This document shows positions 52,438 through 61,014 of a stretch of 64,000 nt of DNA, one piece after another (the first letter of the stretch is position 1; every line of letters begins with the position of its first letter). The notes under the pieces are model-generated. The model was given only the letters and a program-made list of their open reading frames with translations, was not told the DNA's origin and made no database searches. Both the position numbers and the translations under genes were made by a program. This DNA comes from JAGDMJ01 sp963809695 (GTDB taxonomy: Bacteria; Bacteroidota; Ignavibacteria; UBA10030; UBA6906). The stretch lies in the NCBI GenBank assembly GCA_963809695.1, contig CAWEKI010000012.1:1-64000 (forward strand), read 5' to 3'.

Positions 52438-55400
52438 ATGGTTTGGCGAATAGCAACTCGTTTCTTAAATCTCCTATGCTTCCTTGCTGCCGCAACTGCC
52501 ATGGCGCAAGTCTCTCCTGACGAGCTTCAGAAAATCGAGCAGGCGGCACCCGCGGAGGCGGTTCACAAGCCTGAGAAGCCCCGAAAGCTCCTCGTCTTTA
52601 CACGCTCGGAAGGCTTCAAGCACGATGCGATCCCTTTTGCGGCCAAAATGCTCGAGGTTGTGGGGAAGAAAACAGGGGCATTTGAGATCATAGAGGGAGA
52701 TGACATGGCGCTCTTCAAGCCTGAGTCCCTCCGCCGCTTTGATGCCGTCTGCTTCGACAACACGACACAACTGAAATTTGAGGATCCCGCCCTGAGAAAA
52801 GCGCTCATGGATTTCGTCAAAGGGGGAAAAGGGATCGTGGGGATTCATGCTGCCACCGATAATTTTCCTACCTGGCCTGAGGCGGCAGAAATGATGGGAG
52901 GAACGTTTGACGGCCATCCCTGGACTTCGGACGGCACATGGAACGTGGCGATCGAGGATCCCGCTCACCCCCTGATGGATTCCTTCAAGGGCCAGGGGTT
53001 CTCCATCCGGGATGAGATTTACCGGACGAAGCCTCTCCATCTCCGGAAGAACTACCGCGTGCTGATGGGCCTTGACATGAAGGATGAGCACAACCGGGGT
53101 GCTGCCGGGGTTCGAAATTCGGACAAGGACATTCCCATCAGCTGGATCGGGAGATTCGGGAAGGGGCGCATTTTCTACTGCTCCCTTGGCCACAACCGCG
53201 AAGTGTATTGGAATCCGGCTGTGGTACGTCATTATCTCGCCGGCATTCAATATGCCCTGGGCGATCTTCAGGCCGATGCGAGCCCCTTGCCGTTCAATTC
53301 CTCTTCCTTTTTTGACCAGAAAGCGCTGGATGGGCTGTTGAAGGATGTCTCTTCATACACCTATGGTGAAAGCAGAAAACCGCTGCAGGATCTTGATGCA
53401 TTTGTCCGATATGTTTCCGATCTTTCAGGTGCACAAGCTGCACTTGAACAGCAATTCCTCGCGCTGCTTCACTCCGGAGCCACACTTGCCGGGAAGCAGT
53501 TCATTTGTTCCCGTCTCGGTCACATCGGCACCGGGGCATCCGTTCCCACACTTGCAGGCATGCTGGCAGATTCCACGACCCGGGACATGGCGATGTACGC
53601 CCTGGAGTACCTCCCCGGCAATGCCGTGGACGATTCGCTCTGCCGCACTTTGCCCGCTGCTCAAGGAAGGATGAAGTGCGGGATCATCAACACACTGGGG
53701 AGACGGCATGCGAACCATGCCGTCCCGCTGATTCAACCCTTGCTTGTAGCGGAAGATGAAGAAGTTGCTCTTGCTGCCGCTTCGGCGCTTGCGGAGATTG
53801 GAGGCCCAACTGCGGCTGAGGCCCTTTCACAGGCACGGAAGACCACGCACGGGGCGGTCTTGTTAAAGGCCCTTGATGGGTCCCTCAAATGCGCGGAGCG
53901 GTTTGCAGGACAAGGAGATACCGTCCGCGGGCTGCAGATTTACAAAGAGCTCCAGGCGAAGGGTCAGCCTGTGCCGATTCAGCTTGCGGCGCTGAGGGGA
54001 ATCGTTCTGCTTCAGCCGGAAAGCGCCGGGGCATTGATTGTCCAGGCATTCCAGGATACTTCTTCCCGCCTTCGCTCCGGTGCCATGCAGCTGGTGCGGG
54101 AGGTCCGTGATGTGGAGAGCGTACGCGACATTGCCGCGAGAATAAGCTCCCTGCCCCCGGTCAGCCAGGTGCAGCTCATTGCGGCGCTCGATGATCGGCG
54201 TGATCCCGAGGTTTTCGCGGCAATGCTCAACGCTACAAAGAGTAAACAGGAAAACGTGAGGGCAGCAGCCCTGACTGCCCTCGGGAAATCAGGCAATGCG
54301 CGCGCCGTAAGCACCTTTGTGCACATTGCAGCGCGTGGCAGCATGCCGGACCGCCGGATCGCTCGTGACGGACTGTATGCCCTGAGCGGGTCTGCCGTGA
54401 ATGACTCCATTATTGCGATGGTGCCTGCCGCTGACTCGCGGGCGAAGGTTGAACTGCTGGCAGCCCTGGCCGCACGGAGAGTCTCTTCCGCCGTCCCGGT
54501 GCTGCTGCATGAAGCAAATGATCGCACTCCCGGGGTCCGCGTCGAGGCGGCAAAAGCGCTGAGACCCCTCGCTCGTCCAGAGGACCTCCCGGCGCTTGTG
54601 AACTTGCTTGTGAAAGCGAAGGAAAACCAGGAGCGCAAAGAATGGGAGACTACGGTTGTCGTCGTTGCCAGAAAGGAGAGTGACCAGGCACGGAGGGTGG
54701 ATCCCATCCTCTCGGCATACGACTCTGCGAGGGGAAAACAGGCCCGCATTTCTCTCCTGACTGTTCTGAGCAAGATCGACGCCCCGGCGTCACTTGATGC
54801 GTTGCGCAACGGCCTGAAGGACAATGATGCGGACATACGGCTGACTGCCATCCGGGGTCTCTCGTCATGGCCCACGCCGGAACCCGCGGATGATCTCTGG
54901 AAGGTTGCACAACATTCCACTGTTGCCGCGCACCGCGCCGTTGCGCTCCGTGGGTTTGTCCGGCTACTTGGTCTTGAGAGTACCCGTCCGGCGGACGAAA
55001 CCGTCGCTCTCTATAAACGTGCGCTTGCTCTTGCTCCGAATCTTGATGAGCGCAAACGGCTCCTGTCCAGCATGGCCGACGCACGGGTTCCGACGGCTCT
55101 GCTGGTTTCATCAGAGTCCATGGATGATCCGCAACTCCGCACCGAAGCCGAGCTTGTCACCGTGCGGATTGCGGAAAATATCATGGGCAGCTATCGAAAT
55201 GAGGTCATTCCGCAGCTTACCCGGGTGGCCGGGAACTCTCAGAACCCGACTGCCGTCCAGCGGGCAAAAGAGCTTTTGACACTTGCCGAGCAGTCTGACG
55301 ACTACCTCACCACCTGGGAATATGCGGGGCCCTATATGAAAGAGGGCGCTGCGCTCTTTTCGACGGCGTTCGCGCCGGAAGAACAGGATGCCGCGGGCAT

Positions 55401-55785
55401 TCAGTGGAAATTCTTCCCTGCAGGAAGAAATCCCCAGAAACCGTGGCTGCTGGAATTTGACAAAGTGATCGGCGGAGAGAACCGTGTGGTCTACCTCCGG
55501 AACAGAGTATGGTCGGATTCTCTCAGAAAAGCGGTGCTTGAATTGGGAAGCGATGATGGGATCAAGTTCTGGCTGAACGGGGAGCTTGTCCATGCGAATG
55601 ATGCGGACCGGCGTGTGAACCCTGGTGACGACGTCGTCGAGATGACGTTGAAGCAGGGTTGGAACACCATGATGATGAAGGTCAACCAGCGGTCGGGGGA
55701 ATGGGGTGCTTGCGTGAGGCTCCGCGCGCCGCGCGAGTCGCCAAAGCTTCAGGGAATTCGTGTAGCCCGCGTGAATGAACAATGA
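52438..55785 (+). CDS. exported ThuA-like domain + HEAT repeats + C-terminal sugar-binding-like module
   Basis: Exported 1115-residue protein. The signal peptide is MVWRIATRFLNLLCFLAAATAMAQ; ATG 52438 has AAAGGA upstream and is preferred to the GTG at 52414. Residues ~45-270 are a ThuA/trehalose-utilisation domain: KLLVFTRSEGFKHDAIP, VGIHAATDNFPTWPE, GGTFDGHPW, ISWIGRFGKGRIFYCSLGH. Residues ~370-950 are tandem HEAT-type helical repeats (VRAAALTALGKSGNARAVS, VRVEAAKALRPLARPEDLP). The last ~140 residues form a beta-rich module (LGSDDGIKFWLNGELVHAND, MMMKVNQRSGEWGACVRL). Similar proteins in Planctomycetes carry a cytochrome c motif; none (CxxCH) is seen here. It overlaps the DUF1080 gene by four bases. 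Confidence 0.85.
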   Translation: MVWRIATRFLNLLCFLAAATAMAQVSPDELQKIEQAAPAEAVHKPEKPRKLLVFTRSEGFKHDAIPFAAKMLEVVGKKTGAFEIIEGDDMALFKPESLRRFDAVCFDNTTQLKFEDPALRKALMDFVKGGKGIVGIHAATDNFPTWPEAAEMMGGTFDGHPWTSDGTWNVAIEDPAHPLMDSFKGQGFSIRDEIYRTKPLHLRKNYRVLMGLDMKDEHNRGAAGVRNSDKDIPISWIGRFGKGRIFYCSLGHNREVYWNPAVVRHYLAGIQYALGDLQADASPLPFNSSSFFDQKALDGLLKDVSSYTYGESRKPLQDLDAFVRYVSDLSGAQAALEQQFLALLHSGATLAGKQFICSRLGHIGTGASVPTLAGMLADSTTRDMAMYALEYLPGNAVDDSLCRTLPAAQGRMKCGIINTLGRRHANHAVPLIQPLLVAEDEEVALAAASALAEIGGPTAAEALSQARKTTHGAVLLKALDGSLKCAERFAGQGDTVRGLQIYKELQAKGQPVPIQLAALRGIVLLQPESAGALIVQAFQDTSSRLRSGAMQLVREVRDVESVRDIAARISSLPPVSQVQLIAALDDRRDPEVFAAMLNATKSKQENVRAAALTALGKSGNARAVSTFVHIAARGSMPDRRIARDGLYALSGSAVNDSIIAMVPAADSRAKVELLAALAARRVSSAVPVLLHEANDRTPGVRVEAAKALRPLARPEDLPALVNLLVKAKENQERKEWETTVVVVARKESDQARRVDPILSAYDSARGKQARISLLTVLSKIDAPASLDALRNGLKDNDADIRLTAIRGLSSWPTPEPADDLWKVAQHSTVAAHRAVALRGFVRLLGLESTRPADETVALYKRALALAPNLDERKRLLSSMADARVPTALLVSSESMDDPQLRTEAELVTVRIAENIMGSYRNEVIPQLTRVAGNSQNPTAVQRAKELLTLAEQSDDYLTTWEYAGPYMKEGAALFSTAFAPEEQDAAGIQWKFFPAGRNPQKPWLLEFDKVIGGENRVVYLRNRVWSDSLRKAVLELGSDDGIKFWLNGELVHANDADRRVNPGDDVVEMTLKQGWNTMMMKVNQRSGEWGACVRLRAPRESPKLQGIRVARVNEQ

Positions 55786-57326
55786 CAAGGACACACACAC
55801 GTATGTTTACGCTCATTCAATATTCTTTTCCATCCCTCGTTGCCCTGTGTTTATCAGTGATTCTCGTCTCTTGCGCCGGATCGGGATCGTCGACCTCGAA
55901 TGACACCGTCCAACTCCCGGCAGACCCGGTTATGGGAGACTGGCAAGGGCACATCGTCTTCAAAGATGGAACGGTCATGCCTGTGGTTTCACAGGTCATC
56001 GCGCTTGCTCATGGCAAATATTCGGGCATAGCCTACCCCCGCTTCGACCAGCGTAATCCCCCTCTGGCAACGCTTCAAGGGCACGCGGAAAGCGGAACCG
56101 TCATTTTCTCCGGCGATGCGGGAGGCTATGGAGCCTGCAAGGGGATGTTGTCAGGAGATGAAATCACCGGCACGATCCGCGGCAATGTCGATGGGACGTT
56201 CGGATTGCGGCATAGTGTCCGCCTTTCTCCGATGTTGGGCGCAAAGTCACCCGACGGCGCGGTGATTCTCTTTGACGGAACGTCGCTTGCCGGTTGGCGG
56301 AATGCTGAAGAAGTGAAAGGAATGGTCAGTCTCTCCCGGTACTTCGGAGGAGATGACCGCGTGGCCTACCTGAGGACGACGGTAACATCCAGGGAAGCCC
56401 AGGATGCGGTGCTGGAGCTCGGAACAGATGATGGAGTGAAGGCCTGGCTCAACGGCACTGTGGTCCATGCGAAAAACGTCTCGCGCGGCGTGTCGCGTGC
56501 CGAGGACAAGGTGGTGCTTCATCTGGTCAAAGGTCCGAACGAGATCATGCTGAAGGTGACCAACGGGATTGGCGGCTGGGGAGCTGTTGCCCGCCTGGTG
56601 GATGCCAGGGGCAAGCCGCTTGGGGGGACAGACCTGGGCGATCCTGATGGATACATCATGACCTGGTCCGGCTCAGGACCGTACACGCAACCGGGAAAGA
56701 AAGGACCGGAGGAGCTCTTTGATATTCCTTTTCTGCCTGAGACACATGGCGCCAACGTTCAATGGGTTCCGGTGGCCAGTGACACGCAGTCTTCGAAGGC
56801 ACGGTGGAGTGTGCGCAACGGCGTCCTGGAGGTGAACCCGGGGACCGGTTCGATCGTGACGAACCAGAAATTCACCAACTACCAGATGCACATTGAATTC
56901 CGAACGCCCTTCATGCCCGAAGCGGAGGGGCAGGCACGTGGCAACAGTGGCGTCTACATGCAAGGGAGATATGAATTACAGGTGCTGGACAGCTACGGGC
57001 TGAAGGGAGAGGATAATGAATGTGGCGGGATCTACAAAGTGGCGGCGCCCGCCGTAAACATGTGTGCGCCGCCGGGTCAATGGCAGTCGTATGACATTAC
57101 CTTCAAGGCACCCCGCTTCGATGGTGCCGGCAGAAAGATGGAAGACGCACGATTGTCCGTCCTTCACAATGGTGTCATGATCCACGAGGGCCTTCGAATT
57201 CCCGGCCCCACGGGGGGAAGCCTCGACCAGGACGTCAACACCCCGGGGGGCATCATGCTGCAGGATCACGGAAACCTTGTCCAATATCGAAACATCTGGC
57301 TAGTTGAACGAAAGGAGAACCAATGA
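55782..57326 (+). CDS. DUF1080 (3-keto-disaccharide hydrolase-like) lipoprotein
   Basis: Exported lipoprotein of 514 residues: SLVALCLSVILVSC has the lipobox LVSC (Cys31 from this start, Cys24 from ATG 55803). After a ~110-residue beta-barrel-like region (DPVMGDWQGHIVFKDGTVMP), residues ~155-285 carry the shared accessory module (LGTDDGVKAWLNGTVVHAKN). Residues ~330-510 match the concanavalin-like DUF1080 domain, named 3-keto-disaccharide hydrolase in Pfam: WSVRNGVLEVNPGTGSIVTN, FRTPFMPEAEGQARGNSGVY, MQGRYELQVLDSYG, GGIYKVAAPAVNMCAPPGQW, YDITFKAPRFD. It would cleave glycosides whose sugar has been oxidised at C3 by the neighbouring oxidoreductases. Four-base overlaps at both ends. Confidence 0.88.
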   Translation: MTRTHTRMFTLIQYSFPSLVALCLSVILVSCAGSGSSTSNDTVQLPADPVMGDWQGHIVFKDGTVMPVVSQVIALAHGKYSGIAYPRFDQRNPPLATLQGHAESGTVIFSGDAGGYGACKGMLSGDEITGTIRGNVDGTFGLRHSVRLSPMLGAKSPDGAVILFDGTSLAGWRNAEEVKGMVSLSRYFGGDDRVAYLRTTVTSREAQDAVLELGTDDGVKAWLNGTVVHAKNVSRGVSRAEDKVVLHLVKGPNEIMLKVTNGIGGWGAVARLVDARGKPLGGTDLGDPDGYIMTWSGSGPYTQPGKKGPEELFDIPFLPETHGANVQWVPVASDTQSSKARWSVRNGVLEVNPGTGSIVTNQKFTNYQMHIEFRTPFMPEAEGQARGNSGVYMQGRYELQVLDSYGLKGEDNECGGIYKVAAPAVNMCAPPGQWQSYDITFKAPRFDGAGRKMEDARLSVLHNGVMIHEGLRIPGPTGGSLDQDVNTPGGIMLQDHGNLVQYRNIWLVERKENQ

Positions 57327-58693
57327 AGAAGTTCACCATTCCCTCGGGTGCAGTGACGCGCCGGGAATTTCTCGGTACCACCACCGCGGCGGCAGCGGCC
57401 TTTACGATCGTTCCACGGCATGTCCTTGGCGGGCCGGGCTATACGGCGCCAAGCGACAAGCTGAATATCGGGTGTGTCGGTGTCGGTGGAAAAGGGCGGT
57501 CGGACATCGAAGCCATGAGCACAGAGAATATCGTTGCCCTGTGTGATGTGGATGACGACCAAATGGCGGGAACGTTGAAGGAGGATGGGCCGAAGACCCC
57601 TCAGCTGGCGAAGGCCAAGAAGTACCGCGACTTCCGACTGATGCTGGAAAAAGAAAAACTCGACGCGATCACGGTGAGTACGCCGGACCACACGCATGCC
57701 GTGATTGCAGCGACGGCGATGCGGATGGGAAAACATGTCTTCGTTCAGAAGCCCCTCACTCACACGATCATGGAAGCCCGAACCCTGGCCAGGCTTGCCA
57801 AAGAAACCGGCGTGACCACGCAGATGGGAAATCAGGGACATGCCGGGGAAGGCGCACGGCTGATGAAAGAATGGATTGCCGACGGCGCGATCGGCGAAGT
57901 GAGTGAAGTGCATGTCTGGACCAACCGGCCGGTCTGGCCGCAGGGGATTGAGGCTCCGGACACTCTTCCTTCGGTTCCCCCGACGCTCGATTGGAATCTC
58001 TGGCTCGGGCCGGCAAGGTATCGCCCGTATCATCCGGCCTACTGTCCGTTCGTTTGGCGCGGGTGGTGGGATTTCGGGACCGGCGCCATCGGGGACATGG
58101 GCGCGCATCTTATTGACGCTGCGTATTGGGCACTGGAGCTTGGCCATCCGACCAGCATCGATGCAAGCTCCACAAAGTTCACCGACGCCAGCTATCCGCT
58201 GGCCTCGACCATTCACTACAAATTCCCGGCACGCGGCAAGATGCCTCCCGTGGCAATGCACTGGTACGATGGCGGACTTACTCCCCCTCGTCCCGACGAC
58301 CTCGAGCCGGGTCGACGCATCGGAGACGATGGTGGCGGCGTCATTTTTGTCGGTACAAAAGGGAAGCTGATGTGCAGTACATACAGTGCCAACCCCCGCC
58401 TGTTCCCCGAAACAAAAATGAGCGAGTATAAGCGTCCGGCGAAGACTATCCCCCGCTCACCCGGCATCGCCGAAGAATGGATTGCGGCATGCAAAAAGGG
58501 AGAAAAATCCACAACCGATTTCTCCTACTCCGGTCCGCTGACAGAGCTGATGCTGCTTGGCAACATCGCCATCCGAATGGCCAGCAAGAACGTGACGCTG
58601 CTCTGGGATGCGCCGAATATGAAGATCTCCAACCTGCCTGAAGCGAACGAGTTCATGCACATGGCATACCGGGAAGGATGGAAGCTTGCATGA
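57323..58693 (+). CDS. Tat-exported Gfo/Idh/MocA oxidoreductase (QKP variant)
   Basis: Exported oxidoreductase of 456 residues. VTRREFLGTTTAAAAAFTIV is the Tat signal, followed by PRHVLGGPGYTAPSDKLNIG and GCVGVGGKGRSD. The usual EKP motif is FVQKPLTHTIMEAR, with Gln for Glu, seen in a large subgroup whose next residues are LTH. TGAIGDMGAHLIDAAYWAL is the substrate-side helix. Unlike the other copies it has a long C-terminal region (ITPPRPDDLEPGRRIGDDGG-type insertion, here LTPPRPDDLEPG). It overlaps the DUF1080 stop and the next gene by four bases each. AAGGAG lies 6 bases before the ATG. It is likely the oxidase partner of the DUF1080 protein. Confidence 0.9.
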   Translation: MKKFTIPSGAVTRREFLGTTTAAAAAFTIVPRHVLGGPGYTAPSDKLNIGCVGVGGKGRSDIEAMSTENIVALCDVDDDQMAGTLKEDGPKTPQLAKAKKYRDFRLMLEKEKLDAITVSTPDHTHAVIAATAMRMGKHVFVQKPLTHTIMEARTLARLAKETGVTTQMGNQGHAGEGARLMKEWIADGAIGEVSEVHVWTNRPVWPQGIEAPDTLPSVPPTLDWNLWLGPARYRPYHPAYCPFVWRGWWDFGTGAIGDMGAHLIDAAYWALELGHPTSIDASSTKFTDASYPLASTIHYKFPARGKMPPVAMHWYDGGLTPPRPDDLEPGRRIGDDGGGVIFVGTKGKLMCSTYSANPRLFPETKMSEYKRPAKTIPRSPGIAEEWIAACKKGEKSTTDFSYSGPLTELMLLGNIAIRMASKNVTLLWDAPNMKISNLPEANEFMHMAYREGWKLA

Positions 58694-59784
58694 CAATCAG
58701 GGTCGTGGTCATCGGGTGCGGGAACATGGGGTCGTCCCATGCGCGGGCCTATCACCGGCTTGAAGGGTTCGAACTTGCGGGATTGGTGGACCGCAACCCG
58801 GAGACGCGTGCGCGCCTGTCACAGGAGCTTGGGGGGATCCCGGAATTTGACACCGTGGATGCTGCCATGGCTGCCGCGCGCCCGCATGCCGTTGCTGTCT
58901 GTACCTATCCGGAAACCCACCACGATCTCACTGTCCGGGCGCTTCAAGAAGGCATGCACGTGTTTGTGGAAAAACCCATTGCCCTCACCGTGGAGCAGGC
59001 GCGGAAGATTGCCGCGGTGGCCAGCGAAAAGGGAAAACAGGTGGTGGTGGGCTACATTTTGCGCCACCACCCGGCGTGGACGCACTTCATTGAGATCGCC
59101 CGTTCTCTCGGCAAACCGCTGGTCATGCGGATGAACTTGAATCAGCAGAGCAAGGGCGCCGAGTGGGAGGTGCACAAGAAGCTCATGCAGTCGATGTCCC
59201 CCATCGTGGATTGTGGCGTGCACTATGTGGACGTGATGTGCCAGATGACCCGCAGCCGCCCGGTCCGCGTCCATGCGATCGGGGCCCGGCTGACGGGAGA
59301 GGTCGCTGCGGGGATGTACAACTACGGGCAGCTGCAGGTGACCTTCGCAGACGGCTCTGTGGGATGGTACGAAGCCGGATGGGGGCCGATGATGAGCGAG
59401 ACCGCGTATTTCGTAAAGGACGTCATCGGGCCGCTCGGGAGCGTGAGCATCGGAGACCAGAAAGGCCGCACTTCTTCTGCCGATGTCAACGCGCACACAA
59501 GGACCAACAGGCTTGTCCGCCACTTTTCCGCGTTGGATGCCAAGGGTAAGTTCGCTCAAAAGGATGTCCTGATCGACACCAAGGACGAACCTGACCATCA
59601 GGAGCTCTGCAACCGGGAACAAGCGTACTTCCTGAAGGCGATCAATGAGGATCTTGACCTGACCGGACACCTGGCGGACGCTATCAACAGCCTGCGGATC
59701 GTGCTGGCGGCGGATGAGTCGGTGAAGACGGGACAGGTTGTCACATTGGGCGACCAGAAAGAAACAACTGGAGATTACTCGTGA
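58690..59784 (+). CDS. cytoplasmic Gfo/Idh/MocA oxidoreductase
   Basis: NAD(P)-dependent oxidoreductase of 364 residues, no signal. VVVIGCGNMGSSHARAYH is the canonical dinucleotide turn, VFVEKPIALTVEQARK the EKP motif, and SPIVDCGVHYVDVMCQM the catalytic helix with Asp/His. The longer frame starts at 58678, but the ATG at 58690 overlaps the preceding stop (ATGA) and begins the fold directly. Together with the copy at 48894 it provides a cytoplasmic pair, which could carry out the reduction or re-oxidation of an imported 3-keto sugar. It overlaps the MFS gene by four bases. Confidence 0.9.
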   Translation: MTIRVVVIGCGNMGSSHARAYHRLEGFELAGLVDRNPETRARLSQELGGIPEFDTVDAAMAAARPHAVAVCTYPETHHDLTVRALQEGMHVFVEKPIALTVEQARKIAAVASEKGKQVVVGYILRHHPAWTHFIEIARSLGKPLVMRMNLNQQSKGAEWEVHKKLMQSMSPIVDCGVHYVDVMCQMTRSRPVRVHAIGARLTGEVAAGMYNYGQLQVTFADGSVGWYEAGWGPMMSETAYFVKDVIGPLGSVSIGDQKGRTSSADVNAHTRTNRLVRHFSALDAKGKFAQKDVLIDTKDEPDHQELCNREQAYFLKAINEDLDLTGHLADAINSLRIVLAADESVKTGQVVTLGDQKETTGDYS

Positions 59785-61013
59785 AACGAGACGCCTATAC
59801 AAGACTCAGCATAATGATGTTTCTGCAGTTCTTTGTCTGGGGTGCGTGGTACGTGACGGTGGGAAATTACATGGCCAGTATTGGGATGGCCGATATGATC
59901 TACTGGGCATACACCGTCGGACCGATCGGCGCAATTATCTCCCCTTTCTTTCTCGGGATGGTTGCCGACAGGTTCTTCTCCACCGAGAAGGTCCTGGGAG
60001 TATTGCATCTCATCGGGGCGGCAGCGATGTTTGCAGCACCCCTGGTGGCTGCAGGAGGGGCCTCCGCGGCGCCGCTTTTCGTGGTCCTGTTGCTCGTGCA
60101 TATGCTCTGTTATATGCCCACGATCGCTCTTGCCAACGCTCTGGCCTTTCACCACCTGACCAATCAGGAGAAGCAATTCCCGCTGATCCGCGTCTTTGGC
60201 ACCATCGGATGGATCGTCGCGGGAATCCTGGTGAGTTATGTGCTCGGGGCCGATGAGACCGCTCTCCCGCTCCGCATTGCCGCGATCGCCGGCCTGTTCA
60301 TGGGAGTTTACTCCTTTACGCTTCCCCATACGCCGCCGGCGTCCAGAGAGAAAATGACGGTGCGCGGAATTCTGGGTCTGGATGCGCTTGCGCAACTCAA
60401 GAGCCCCGCGTTCATTGTGCTCATCGTATGCTCGCTCCTCATTTGTATTCCGCTGGCGGCCTATTATTCGTACGCACCGGTATTTGTGAAAGAGGCCGGG
60501 CTCACCAATCCGGGCTTCAAGATGTCCTTCGGGCAGATGTTTGAAGTGCTGTTCATCGTGATGATGCCCTTCCTCTTCTCCCGCCTGGGTGTGAAGTGGA
60601 TGCTGGTGATCGGAATGCTTGCCTGGGTGCTCCGGTATTTCCTGTTTGCCCTTGCGGCGCCGGAAGGAATCCTCTGGATGATCATGTTCGGCATTATCCT
60701 CCATGGCATCTGCTACGACTTCTTCTTTGTTGCGGGCCAGATCTATGTGGATAAGGTCTCGACACCTGCCATCCGCGGCCAGGCGCAAGGATTCCTGGTG
60801 CTCATGACCCTCGGCATCGGGATGCTGATCGGTGCCCAGATTGCCGGTTGGCTGTTCAATGGGATAGTCACCGCCACGGGGGAGCAGGTGCTCCGGCAGT
60901 GGCGCACGTTCTGGTTCATTCCTGCGATTTTCGCTGCAGTGATCACCGGTGTGTTCACCTTCCTTTTCAAGGAAAAAGTGCCGGTTCCTGCAGCGGTTGT
61001 GAAACCTGCGTGA
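59781..61013 (+). CDS. MFS transporter, nucleoside:H+ symporter-like
   Basis: Inner-membrane transporter of 410 residues and 12 predicted segments. It starts with GTG inside GTGA, overlapping the upstream stop. MMFLQFFVWGAWYVTVGNYM and the mid-protein FHHLTNQEKQFPLIRVFGTIGWI (quoted as two parts, NQEKQFPLIRVFGTIGW being the key one) are typical of the NupG/YegT-like nucleoside:H+ symporter family, a group often found beside Gfo/Idh/MocA genes and probably moving sugars or sugar derivatives. As the second transporter of the operon it may import the oxidised monosaccharide or export a product. The next gene begins 2 bases after its stop. Confidence 0.87.
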   Translation: MKRDAYTRLSIMMFLQFFVWGAWYVTVGNYMASIGMADMIYWAYTVGPIGAIISPFFLGMVADRFFSTEKVLGVLHLIGAAAMFAAPLVAAGGASAAPLFVVLLLVHMLCYMPTIALANALAFHHLTNQEKQFPLIRVFGTIGWIVAGILVSYVLGADETALPLRIAAIAGLFMGVYSFTLPHTPPASREKMTVRGILGLDALAQLKSPAFIVLIVCSLLICIPLAAYYSYAPVFVKEAGLTNPGFKMSFGQMFEVLFIVMMPFLFSRLGVKWMLVIGMLAWVLRYFLFALAAPEGILWMIMFGIILHGICYDFFFVAGQIYVDKVSTPAIRGQAQGFLVLMTLGIGMLIGAQIAGWLFNGIVTATGEQVLRQWRTFWFIPAIFAAVITGVFTFLFKEKVPVPAAVVKPA

Positions 61014-61014
61014 G

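Noticed and set aside
52438..55785. cytochrome c domain in the ThuA-HEAT protein
   Set aside because: Related proteins in other phyla often have CxxCH, but no such motif is present in this sequence.
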